Assembly (NCBI GenBank): GCA_035293405.1
Contig: DATDOE010000033.1
Span: 1-64,000 of the forward strand
Length of the DNA stretch: 64,000 nucleotides
From: Gp6-AA40 sp035293405
Lineage (GTDB): Bacteria > Acidobacteriota > Vicinamibacteria > Vicinamibacterales > UBA2999
Direction of reading: 5' to 3'
This document shows positions 15,749 to 23,481 of the stretch, one piece after another. The notes below the pieces were generated by a model that saw only the letters and a list, made by a program, of their open reading frames with translations, ran no database searches and was not told the origin of the DNA. The first letter of the stretch is position 1. The number at the start of each line of letters is the position of its first letter. The position numbers and the translations under genes were made by a program.

Positions 15749-16740
15749 GAAGGGTGTCCTGTGCGCTCCTCGTGTGCAGCTCTCGCGAGGGCCTGGCAGG
15801 TCGACGTCAACGGCCCCAGATTCTCGCCAACCCGCAGTTCCTTGACCGGAACCTGCCGAACCAGCCGGCTCAAGAGCTCGAACTCGCCTCGGCGCATCGT
15901 CGCATCGAGAAGATAGTTGCAGTAGGTGTGGCTGGCAAGGGCCAGCAGCGCCGCCCGAAGTCCCATCGGCGCGATCGACGGCATCGGCTCCGCGGTGCGT
16001 TCACCCAGGACATAGATCATATCGATCGGCACCGAGGTGGGTTGAAAGGGATACCCGGCGTCGAGCACGTCCAGATAGCACTTGTCCCACGTGGCGCTGT
16101 GAGCCGGCAGAGCATCACGTGCGCCGAACAGCATCTCCACTGAATCCGGCCACACATTCAACCGCGGGTGACCTGGGTGGGCCACGGCCTGCCCGCCACG
16201 GTCATCCACGCGGACGATGTCGTCCGAGAGCACGGGATAGCCGAGGGTGGCGAAGGCTGCCGCTGTCGTGGACTTGCCCGCGCCGGCCTCGCCCACGAAC
16301 AGCACGCCCCGGTTGTCGATGACCACCGCGCTCGCATGCAAGGGGACGGCTCCTCGAAGGCGCAGAACGAAAGCCAGCACGGGCCCGCGAAAGTAGGTGG
16401 CCGCATCCGCATCGGTAAAGTGATCTGCCCACCAGGCCTCGACGCGAGTGCCCAGCCGGTCCACCACATAGGCAGCGCCCTCGCTGTACTGAAGCAGGTA
16501 TCCGTCCGGCCCACGCCAGACCGTCAGCGCCGGCGCGCCGGATGCGCTCGAGTCGGGACTCACATACCAGATCGACGCTGATTCGAGCGGGGACTGCGGA
16601 AACCCTGAGTGGCCGCGCATCGAGACCGTGAGATCGTACGCGCCATGCCCTGAGTCGTCCTGAGCTGCACGCAGGCCAGCGATAGGTGCGTCGGAGGCGA
16701 TCGACAGGCCACACGCGCCGTAGGACAGATGCGTGCTCAT
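15745..16740 (-). CDS. HPr-kinase-like (lasso precursor kinase-type) protein
   Basis: The 331-residue protein has a C-terminal P-loop kinase like HprK: LHASAVVIDNRGVLFVGEAG, then AGKST (Walker A, residues 150-158), LSDDIVRVDD (acidic pair) and GHPRLNVWPDSVEMLFG. HPr is absent from the neighbourhood. In lasso clusters this family phosphorylates the precursor C-terminus (family knowledge). Here the core offers Thr16 and Thr18 rather than a C-terminal Ser. The start at 16740 lies 7 nt after the cyclase stop, and the stop overlaps the precursor start by 4 nt. That layout favours a joint role with cyclase and precursor. Confidence 0.85.
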   Translation of the reverse strand: MSTHLSYGACGLSIASDAPIAGLRAAQDDSGHGAYDLTVSMRGHSGFPQSPLESASIWYVSPDSSASGAPALTVWRGPDGYLLQYSEGAAYVVDRLGTRVEAWWADHFTDADAATYFRGPVLAFVLRLRGAVPLHASAVVIDNRGVLFVGEAGAGKSTTAAAFATLGYPVLSDDIVRVDDRGGQAVAHPGHPRLNVWPDSVEMLFGARDALPAHSATWDKCYLDVLDAGYPFQPTSVPIDMIYVLGERTAEPMPSIAPMGLRAALLALASHTYCNYLLDATMRRGEFELLSRLVRQVPVKELRVGENLGPLTSTCQALARAAHEERTGHPS

Positions 16741-16747
16741 TGGCTGA

Positions 16748-18580
16748 TCACGCAGCCACGCTGGTGGCCGACGCACACCGCAGCCATGTCGCCAGGGCCA
16801 CCGCCGCCAGCGTGCCGGGCTCAGCGTCAGTCAGCAGCCCCTCTGGACGCACAGTCGAGAGGAACTTCTTGACGTCGACGTACGAGGCCATCGCGGGCGC
16901 GGCTTCGATGGCGCTCGTCGCCTGACGCAGGGTCCAGCGCCCGTGGACTGTGTGTGGGTCACCCGCCAGCGGCGATTTCGGCCGCGTGCGAACCTCCTCG
17001 GGCAACCGGCCGCGCAGAGCGGTGCGGAGGATTTCTTTGTCGACACACCACGGATACGAAGGAAGCGTCAGGGCAAGGGACACGAGGCGCACGTCGAAGA
17101 AAGGGTATCTCACCTCGACTGGCCTCTGCGTCGCTCCCGGATCGTGGGTCTCGAACATCGACGTCCACCACGGATCGATGATGTCGCTGAACGCGGCGCC
17201 ACGGGTGTGGTCAGCCGCGGCACGCCTGGCGCCAATCTCCTTCCAGCGTGCGTGCGCATCAAAGCCCCGCAGAAAAGAATCCGCCAGCCACGCCGGCACG
17301 CCGATGGGTTGACGAGGAAGCCACCGACGGAGAGCCGAGCGCAGTCCGAGCGGCGGAAGCGCTCGTACACGCCAGAGCGAGCGCCAGAGGTCGCCCGCGA
17401 GCGGCGCGAGCGGCACGCGACCAATCTGGCTCGCCACCGTCGATGGCAACAGGAGAGGATCGCCGCCATCTCCTGTAAGGACGACTGCCCCGTACCGCGA
17501 CGCGCGGGCCAGCAGATCGGCCATCATCGCGGTCATCGGCTCGGTCGAGGGCTCAGGCGGCAACAGATCCTGATTCCATCGTTCGAACCACTGGTAGCGG
17601 TCAACCGCGTGATGTTCGATCTCGAACCCGAGGGATCGTGCAACGAGCGTGGAATAGTGCCGCTCTTCGTCCTCCGGGACCGTGTCATAGACCGCCGTGT
17701 AAGCGCGAATCGCGGCAGGAGCCGTGGCCGGACCAAGAATCTTCGCGGCGGTCACCGCGACACTCGATGAATCGAGACCACCGCTCATCAGGATGCCGAC
17801 CCGGTCTTCACGAAGACGGTCGCTGACGGACGTGGCGAGTGTGCTCGAGTAGTGCTCGACGTACTCGCCTGGATCCTGGTAACGAAGCTCGTCGCCAGGC
17901 TGCAGCGTCCAGTACGGGCTCACCCGAGGCGCGCCGTGTGGCCACGAACACGTCAGGGTGTGGGCAGGTGGCAGGCGGGCCACGTCGGCAAACGAGGTCC
18001 GCGCGGGCTCGAGGCACGCGCCGAACAGGAAGAAGTCGCCCATGGCCTCGTCATCCAGGCGTTCGGAGACGGCCGGGTGGCGTCTAACGCTTCGAAGGAC
18101 GTTGCTCACGATCAGGCTCGCTCCAACTCGCGCGTAGTAGAGCGGCTTCACGCCGAAGTGGTCCCGCGCGCAGAACAGGCGACGCCGCTCGGCGTCCCAC
18201 ACGCTGAACGAAAAATCGCCAAGCAGGTACTGGACGCAGTCCTCGCCCCATGCTTCGTACGCGGTGAGCAGCAGCACCACATCGCACGCCGAGCCGAGAT
18301 GCCGGCCCGTGCGGCTCTCGAGTCGCCGAACCAGCGCAGCGCGATCGTCCAGACGCCCATCCATGACGCCCCACTGTCGCTGGTTGACGGTGAAGGACGG
18401 CACGACTTCCCGGCGTCGATGCGGGGTTCCAAGCGGATCGAAGGCGAGCCCGACCGGGCCGTCGGTCCAGACCAGCATCGCGTTCTGGTCCCCGTACGGA
18501 GGGCCGTCGATCAACCCGCGCAGGAGCTGGACATCAATCGGCGCACCGTCGGCGTTGAGTATGGCGACCAGGCAGCCCAT
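16748..18580 (-). CDS. asparagine synthetase-like lasso macrolactam cyclase (C)
   Basis: The 610-residue protein has an N-terminal glutaminase-like domain (1-200: NQRQWGVMDGRLDDR, LLGDFSFSVWD, CARDHFGVKPLYYA) and a C-terminal AsnB synthetase domain with the PPi loop SGGLDSSS (266-273), LTGDGGDPLLLPS and VRYPFFDVRLVSLAL. It starts MGCLVAIL, so the catalytic Cys2 of true glutamine amidotransferases is not at its usual place. Lasso cyclases activate the ring Asp/Glu by adenylation and do not use glutamine. First gene of the cyclase-kinase-precursor operon. A housekeeping AsnB is less likely given the precursor downstream. Confidence 0.85.
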   Translation of the reverse strand: MGCLVAILNADGAPIDVQLLRGLIDGPPYGDQNAMLVWTDGPVGLAFDPLGTPHRRREVVPSFTVNQRQWGVMDGRLDDRAALVRRLESRTGRHLGSACDVVLLLTAYEAWGEDCVQYLLGDFSFSVWDAERRRLFCARDHFGVKPLYYARVGASLIVSNVLRSVRRHPAVSERLDDEAMGDFFLFGACLEPARTSFADVARLPPAHTLTCSWPHGAPRVSPYWTLQPGDELRYQDPGEYVEHYSSTLATSVSDRLREDRVGILMSGGLDSSSVAVTAAKILGPATAPAAIRAYTAVYDTVPEDEERHYSTLVARSLGFEIEHHAVDRYQWFERWNQDLLPPEPSTEPMTAMMADLLARASRYGAVVLTGDGGDPLLLPSTVASQIGRVPLAPLAGDLWRSLWRVRALPPLGLRSALRRWLPRQPIGVPAWLADSFLRGFDAHARWKEIGARRAAADHTRGAAFSDIIDPWWTSMFETHDPGATQRPVEVRYPFFDVRLVSLALTLPSYPWCVDKEILRTALRGRLPEEVRTRPKSPLAGDPHTVHGRWTLRQATSAIEAAPAMASYVDVKKFLSTVRPEGLLTDAEPGTLAAVALATWLRCASATSVAA

Positions 18581-18603
18581 GGCGTTCGGAGACTATAGTC
18601 CAT

Positions 18604-18630
18604 CGGGACCCGGGACCCGGGACCCGGGAG
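18604..18630. repeat. heptamer array, left (GACCCGG)
   Basis: Three and a half tandem copies of the heptamer, read on the plus strand as CGGGACCCGGGACCCGGGAC and onward. On the minus strand this is CCGGGTC repeated. It lies just upstream of the cyclase start codon and faces the inverse array at 19003-19061. Confidence 0.9.
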
Positions 18631-18771
18631 TGCTCACGCTGCAGTTGCGAGGACCTGGCAAGAAACGCGAACTGTGTCGCAGCGCGGGATCGCTGGAATT
18701 GCGGACCTTACGGTCGCCTTGTGAGAATCCCTCAAAGATTCGCTCGGACTCGCGCTTGCACCATCCGTGAC

Positions 18772-18981
18772 ATGCCAATCACCTTTTACCGCGATCTCGA
18801 AGCATGGCAACTGGGAATGTCGTTTGCGGAGTCCATCTATGCGCTCACACGACGATTCCCGCGGGAGGAGATGTTCGGCCTCACCGCGCAGCTCCGGCGC
18901 TCGGCCGTCGGAATCCCCTCGCATGTAGCCGAAGGCCATCAGCATGGAACGCACGTGAAGCGTCGCACACCCGAACGCTGA
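18772..18981 (+). pseudogene. truncated four-helix-bundle (23S IVP/S23-type) protein
   Basis: The 69-residue product starts MPITFYRDLEAWQLGMSFAE and has FPREEMFGLTAQLRRSAVGI, then PSHVAEG. These are the N-terminal two helices and the invariant xxAVSIPSNIAEG turn of the TIGR02436 family. The family is normally about 115-125 residues. Here the last two helices are replaced by HQHGTHVKRRTPER. Family members occur inside 23S rRNA intervening sequences and as stand-alone genes, and are related to Avd of diversity-generating retroelements. It is bracketed by inverted heptamer arrays. Confidence 0.75.
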
Positions 18982-19002
18982 ACCGCGAGTCTAGATAGCG
19001 GG

Positions 19003-19061
19003 CCCCGGGTCCCGGATCCCGGATCCCGAGTCCCGAGTCCCGGGTCCCGAATCCTGGATCC
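19003..19061. repeat. heptamer array, right (CCGRRTC)
   Basis: Eight tandem heptamers of the form CCGGGTC, CCGGATC, CCGAGTC and CCGAATC run up to the first codon of the methyltransferase gene. The array is the inverse orientation of the one at 18604-18630. Confidence 0.92.
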
Positions 19062-20225
19062 ATGGGACGATGGGCGCCGATGACGATGAGCGGCGACCTG
19101 GAGTTCCATGCCTTCTGCCTGACGCAGACGGGCACACGGCTGGATCAGTTCGCGCGCGCGATCAAGAGGCGCGTCAGGCCAGGCGACACGGTCGTCGACC
19201 TGGGCGCAGGATCTGGCATCCTCTCGTTCCTCGCGTGCATGGCCGGCGCCCGGCGTGTCTACGCAATCGAGGCCGGCGAGTCCCTGTCGTTTGCGGAGCT
19301 GCTCGCGACGGCAGGCGGCTTCCAGGATCGCATCGAATTCATTCGCAAGCCATCGACACACGTCGTGCTGCCCGAGCGGGTTGACGCGATCGTGGCGGAC
19401 ATTCACGACACGTTTGGCCTCCAGCAGAACGGTCTCGCCGCGTTCATCGACGCGCGCGAGCGGTTCTTGAAACCGGGAGGCGCGCTGATTCCGTCCGCGA
19501 TTGAGCTGCTCGTCGCGCCAGTCGAGGCGCCCGATCTCTATCGCACGACGATCGAGGTCTGGAAGCAGACGATTCACGGCGTGAACCTGTCACCCCTCAG
19601 AGCCCTCGCGGTGAACAGCGTGAACGCCGCACGATTCGAGCCCGCGCAGCTGCTCGCGGCGCCGGCGTCGCTCGCGACGATCGACCTGACGGATGTGCAG
19701 GCGCCCCACGCCGGCGGCACGGCGCTCAGCCACTGCACCCGTGATGGCACGCTGCACGGCGTATGTGGCTGCTTCCGTACCACGCTCGCCGACGGCCTCG
19801 TCTTGGGCAACGTGCCGGGTGACTCCGCCACCACGAACTTTGCGCAGGCCTTCTTCCCCGTGGACGCGCCGCTGTCGATCGCCGCGGGCGCTCCGGTATC
19901 GATTGATGTGGATACGCATGATGGCAGCGTGGCGCGGTGGCAGGTGGAGGTGACCCGCCGCGGCGGCGAACCTCCGGTTCGATTCGATCACTCCACCTTT
20001 CAGAGCCTGGCCTTCCCTGCTGACGGCCTCCGGAGGCAGTCGAGCGATTATCGACCGCGGCTGACTCCGTGGGGTGCGATGGAGCGGGCGCTGCTCGAAC
20101 AATTCGACGGGACCCGCCCCGCCTCTGAGCTCGAAGCCTGGCTGACTGAACGCTTCGGAGACACGCTGCCCTCGCGTCGCGAAGCCGCCGCGATGCTCAA
20201 GGCCATCATCGAACGCTGCGGCTAA
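19062..20225 (+). CDS. PRMT-like class I methyltransferase with a PqqD-like C-terminal tail
   Basis: The 387-residue protein has SAM motif I VVDLGAGSGILSFLACMAGA (about 45-64), motif II YAIEAGES and a post-I strand DAIVADIHDTFGL. A beta-rich middle follows, as in protein arginine methyltransferases or PrmA-like enzymes. The last 55 residues (TPWGAMERALLEQFDGTRPA, then SELEAWLTERFGD) look like the helical half of a PqqD/winged-helix domain. ATGs at 19080 and 19086 are alternative starts; everything upstream is repeat. It is divergent from the lasso cyclase, so it could methylate the Arg-rich precursor, but that is speculation. Confidence 0.7.
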   Translation: MGRWAPMTMSGDLEFHAFCLTQTGTRLDQFARAIKRRVRPGDTVVDLGAGSGILSFLACMAGARRVYAIEAGESLSFAELLATAGGFQDRIEFIRKPSTHVVLPERVDAIVADIHDTFGLQQNGLAAFIDARERFLKPGGALIPSAIELLVAPVEAPDLYRTTIEVWKQTIHGVNLSPLRALAVNSVNAARFEPAQLLAAPASLATIDLTDVQAPHAGGTALSHCTRDGTLHGVCGCFRTTLADGLVLGNVPGDSATTNFAQAFFPVDAPLSIAAGAPVSIDVDTHDGSVARWQVEVTRRGGEPPVRFDHSTFQSLAFPADGLRRQSSDYRPRLTPWGAMERALLEQFDGTRPASELEAWLTERFGDTLPSRREAAAMLKAIIERCG

Positions 20226-20281
20226 GGCCATCCGCACACGCATCACCCTCACGAGCTACAGAGACGCGGAGGCACGAAGCA

Positions 20282-20830
20282 TCACCGAGGCAGTAACAGC
20301 ACGCGAGGCTGAGCCCACACATACCGGCAGTTCGGCGCGTGCCCGCCGCCGGGATCCTCTTTGTCGGCAGTCCCGGCGTTCATCGCCCCGAGGCGATCGT
20401 AGAACTCACGCGCGGACGCATTCGCTTCCATCACCCACAAGTAGACGCCTCGTTCCGGCTCAACGCGGCAGAGCCATTCCGCGACGCTCCGCATCAGCGC
20501 GGTTCCGAGGCCGGAGCGATGCACGGCGTGACTGACATGCAGATTGTCGATATAGGAGCCCCAGATCGGGTCGTGGTTGGCGAAGGCGCAGATGAATCCG
20601 ACGATCCCCGAGGCCTGCGGCGCGACGCAGACGAACTGGTTCGGGTTGCTGGCATTCAGGCGCTCGCGCCAGACGCGCCGCCGATCGGCCAGCGCATCGC
20701 CGTCCAGGAACGCATCGGTCATCATGCCTCGATAGGTTCGACGCCAACTATCGGTGTGGAGCGCGGCGATCGATTCGGCGTCTCCGGCGTGAGCGGTGCG
20801 CAGCTCGATCGGGTGTTTCAGACTGCCCAT
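20282..20830 (-). CDS. GNAT-family N-acetyltransferase
   Basis: The 182-residue protein has the acetyl-CoA binding core: IELRTAHAGDAESIAALHTD at the N-terminus, FVCVAPQASGIVGFICAF, the motif A segment IDNLHVSHAVHRSGLGTALM, and EANASAREFYDRLGA in motif B. It is typical in length and layout for RimI/phosphinothricin-acetyltransferase-like enzymes. The substrate is unknown. The gene stands alone. Confidence 0.9.
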   Translation of the reverse strand: MGSLKHPIELRTAHAGDAESIAALHTDSWRRTYRGMMTDAFLDGDALADRRRVWRERLNASNPNQFVCVAPQASGIVGFICAFANHDPIWGSYIDNLHVSHAVHRSGLGTALMRSVAEWLCRVEPERGVYLWVMEANASAREFYDRLGAMNAGTADKEDPGGGHAPNCRYVWAQPRVLLLPR

Positions 20831-20955
20831 TGGCGGCAGACGATATCAACGCCACCGCGGATCCGCAACGTGCGTACGATTGCCGGAGCGAGCAGAGGGC
20901 GCAGAGACAAGATCAACGCAGAGATCGCGAAGGGGCAGAGGCACGCGGAGGGAGA

Positions 20956-21089
20956 CACGGGTGACGCCGGCCAATTGGCCGGCGCAAGGATCGAGGAGGA
21001 GGCTGGATCACAAGCGCACAGGGGGAACTATCGCGCTTGTGATCCTGCCTCCTCCTCGATCCTTACCGCGCGTAGCGCGGTCACCCGTG
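20956..21089. repeat. branched inverted-repeat (cruciform) element
   Basis: The outer stem CACGGGTGAC (20956-20965) pairs with GTCACCCGTG (21080-21089). Inside are a perfect palindrome GCCGGCCAATTGGCCGGC (20966-20983), a central 30-bp stem with one mismatch (20988-21017 with 21033-21062, 15-nt loop), and a second hairpin CCGCGCGTAGCGCGG (21066-21080). Flanks carry further CTCTGCG-type inverse copies (about 20890-20950 and 21090-21135). It fills the 20831-21146 gap. No gene is seen there. Confidence 0.93.
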
Positions 21090-21146
21090 GCTCTCTTCTC
21101 TGCGAATCTCTGCGCCTCTGCGTTCTCTGCGTTTGGCTTTGTGGGG

Positions 21147-21338
21147 CTACGTCGCTTGTCGATAGCGCGCGTCGTCGCCTCTCGAGAGGAATCCGGCCGC
21201 GAGCAATTCTGCGAGCACGCGCTCGCAGGTCACGAGATCGAGACCCCAGAACCTCGCCCCTTCGCTCAACGTGAGACGAAGGCCTGGAGCCTCTTCGAAC
21301 TCTTCTCGAATCCGCTGAACCAGCTTCCGAAAGAACAT
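21147..21338 (-). CDS. small helix-turn-helix protein
   Basis: The 63-residue product starts MFFRKLVQRIREEFEEAPGL and continues RLTLSEGARFWGLDLVTCER, then VLAELLAAGFLSRGDDARYR. Three helices with a T-x-x-x-A-x-x-x-x-G-L turn fit a minimal winged-helix/HTH domain common as an orphan small protein. Upstream in-frame Met codons could add up to 26 residues, but the sequence there lacks coding character. DNA binding is inferred only. Confidence 0.6.
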   Translation of the reverse strand: MFFRKLVQRIREEFEEAPGLRLTLSEGARFWGLDLVTCERVLAELLAAGFLSRGDDARYRQAT

Positions 21339-21438
21339 GGCGTGCATGTCGGTCCCGCTCGGGGCGCCGGCCTGCGCACAATGAATCGACGACATGAATC
21401 CGCAGGCCGACGCCATATGAAGTCTTCAGGCTTTGGGC

Positions 21439-22065
21439 TCAACGCACCACATTCAAGATGACGCCGCCGTACACGCGATGCCCGTATCGCGTCTCCTGCC
21501 CAAAGAACACGGGCGCATCATCCTTGGATTGCACGGCGATGAAACGGTAGTCGCCGCGCAGACCCCAGCGGCCGGCGTACCACTTGATGCCGCCACCGAT
21601 GTTGCCGGTGAGAAACGTCTCGGTATCGTTGATGCCCAGGCTGGCCCTCTCGAAGAGGCTCATCCCGCCGATCCCGCCGGTGACGTACGGCACCACGGAG
21701 CCTCGGTTTGCCGCCGACAGCACCAGGTTGCCGCTGTAGTGGAGGATGTGCGGTGTCTTGACGTCCGAGGTGACGCCCGAGACATCGAGGCTCTGCGAGA
21801 TCCCCAGCGCGCCGTTGACCTCGCCCTCGATGCCAACGTAGCGGTTGACGTTCACCGTCACGCCGCCGCCAAGGTCATAGTTGCCGAAGCTGGGCCCCTG
21901 CGTGTCCTTGCCTTCGGTGAAGAACGTGCCGCCGCCTGGAATCAGGGTAACTTCGACGACTCCCGGGCCAGGCGTCTGTTCCGGTGTCCGCGCCTGCGCC
22001 TGTGCCTGGCTGGCACTCGCCAGTCCGATTGCGGCGATGAATGCTGTGGCGATCCAACGTGTCAT
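21439..22065 (-). CDS. outer-membrane beta-barrel protein (OmpA-like small barrel)
   Basis: The 208-residue product has a signal peptide (MTRWIATAFIAAIGLASASQ, cleavage near AQA) and a mature chain of alternating amphipathic strands. The strands include VVEVTLIPGGGTFFTEG, LGGGVTVNVNRYVGIEGEVN, VPYVTGGIGGMSL and WGLRGDYRFIAVQSKDD, and the protein ends in RVYGGVILNVVR. Glycine-rich strands and an aromatic/aliphatic C-terminus are typical of eight-stranded barrels. A good AGGAGG site precedes the ATG at 22065. It is probably transcribed with the efflux genes 25 nt upstream. Confidence 0.8.
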   Translation of the reverse strand: MTRWIATAFIAAIGLASASQAQAQARTPEQTPGPGVVEVTLIPGGGTFFTEGKDTQGPSFGNYDLGGGVTVNVNRYVGIEGEVNGALGISQSLDVSGVTSDVKTPHILHYSGNLVLSAANRGSVVPYVTGGIGGMSLFERASLGINDTETFLTGNIGGGIKWYAGRWGLRGDYRFIAVQSKDDAPVFFGQETRYGHRVYGGVILNVVR

Positions 22066-22090
22066 GACTGCCTCCTGTGATGAACGAACG

Positions 22091-23479
22091 CTATGAAACC
22101 GGTATGCCGCCCAGTGCTTTGTAGAGAGCGATGACGCTCGTGAAGACTCCTGCCTCGGCCTGGGCGACGGCGTCCTCGGCCTGGAGCTCGGTGCGCTCCG
22201 CGTCGAGGAGCGCGAGGAAATCGACGGCACCCTCGCGAGAGCGCACGCGCGCGATCGTGGCGGCGCGAGTGCTCTCGCGGGCCTGCTCGGTGAGCTTGAC
22301 CAGGCGCTGTTGATCCTCGCGGTAGTTGACCAGCGCGTTGTCCGTCTCCTCGAGTGCCCGGAGCACGGCCTGCTCGAACTCCGCCAGGGCCTCTCGCGTC
22401 ACGCCCTCGACGCCGCGGAGCCGCGCGCGCGCGCTGCCAAGATCGAAGGCCGCCCAGCTCAATGCCGGCGTCACTGCCCAGGCGCGCGTATCCGACACGT
22501 TGAACAGGTTCCCTCGTCCGGCCAGCAGGCCGAGAAACCCCGTCAACGTGATTCGCGGGTAGAGGTCGGCGGCAGCCACTCCCTCTTGCGCGGTTGCGGT
22601 CGCCAAGCGCCTCTCGGCCGCGCGAATATCCGGCCGGCGCCTGAGCAGTGAGTCGGGTCCGCCGATCGCCAGTGCCCGGGTCAACGGCGGGTACGGCCGC
22701 GGCGAGAGATCGACACCGCGCTGGCCAGGTCGTACGGCCGTCAGCACGGCAATCCGATGCTCGCGCTGCGCGATCGCGCTTCTGATCGGCGGGATGCTGG
22801 CCTCGATCGCGGCGACACGGGCGGCGGCGCTCGCGACGTCCTGCTCTTCGCCGATACCTGCATCTCGCCGGACCTGGGTGAGCCGGAGCGTCTCCTGCTG
22901 GTTGGTCACGCTTCTCGCGGCGACGGCGAGCTGCTGTTGCAGCCCGCGCACTTCGAAGTAGTTGCGCGCCACTTCCGCCGCCACGCTCACCCGCACATCG
23001 TCTGCCTCGGCCTCAAAGCTTTCAGCATTGGCCGAGGCGGCGCGGACCTGGGAGCGAATGCGACCAAACAGATCGACCTCCCAGAACGCGTCGAAGCCGG
23101 CCTGGTAGGTCGTCAGCTTCCTCGGCTTGTCCGAGAAGCCGGGAATGGCCTGATCGCGTCGATCGACGCTCGCGCCGGCAATGGCGGTTGGATAGCGATC
23201 GAGCGCGATGTCATCGAACACCGCACGCGCCTGCTCCACGCGGGCCACCGCCATCCGCACGTCGTGATTGGCGGCGAGCGTTCGGGTCACCAGTTCGTCA
23301 AGGACCGGGTCCTCGAACTGCTCCCACCAGCGCAAATCGAACGGTTGCTCGACGACCTGCGCCGCATCGATGTTCCGCATCGTCGATGGCGCGACCGACG
23401 GCGTTTTGTACGGCGGCCGCACGGCGCAGGCCGCCACTGAGAGCAGAACGGGAATCGCGAGCATCAGCCGGTATGTCAT
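22091..23479 (-). CDS. RND efflux outer-membrane factor (NodT/OprM-type lipoprotein)
   Basis: This is the outer-membrane channel of the tripartite pump. The 462-residue product starts MTYRLMLAIPVLLSVAACAV with a lipobox (Cys18). It continues LRWWEQFEDPVLDELVTRTL, AGFDAFWEVDLFGRIRSQVR, LRRRPDIRAAERRLATATAQ and LEETDNALVNYR, the standard OEP repeats. The start at 23479 is 3 nt from the pump gene. The long open frame upstream is a shadow of that gene. Confidence 0.92.
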   Translation of the reverse strand: MTYRLMLAIPVLLSVAACAVRPPYKTPSVAPSTMRNIDAAQVVEQPFDLRWWEQFEDPVLDELVTRTLAANHDVRMAVARVEQARAVFDDIALDRYPTAIAGASVDRRDQAIPGFSDKPRKLTTYQAGFDAFWEVDLFGRIRSQVRAASANAESFEAEADDVRVSVAAEVARNYFEVRGLQQQLAVAARSVTNQQETLRLTQVRRDAGIGEEQDVASAAARVAAIEASIPPIRSAIAQREHRIAVLTAVRPGQRGVDLSPRPYPPLTRALAIGGPDSLLRRRPDIRAAERRLATATAQEGVAAADLYPRITLTGFLGLLAGRGNLFNVSDTRAWAVTPALSWAAFDLGSARARLRGVEGVTREALAEFEQAVLRALEETDNALVNYREDQQRLVKLTEQARESTRAATIARVRSREGAVDFLALLDAERTELQAEDAVAQAEAGVFTSVIALYKALGGIPVS

Positions 23480-23481
23480 GG

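Noticed and set aside
16748..18580. Housekeeping asparagine synthetase
   Set aside because: It starts MGC rather than MC, and it is coupled to an HprK-like kinase and a lasso-type precursor.
18772..18981. Diversity-generating retroelement accessory (Avd)
   Set aside because: Only half of the four-helix family is present, and no reverse transcriptase or template/variable repeat is visible nearby.
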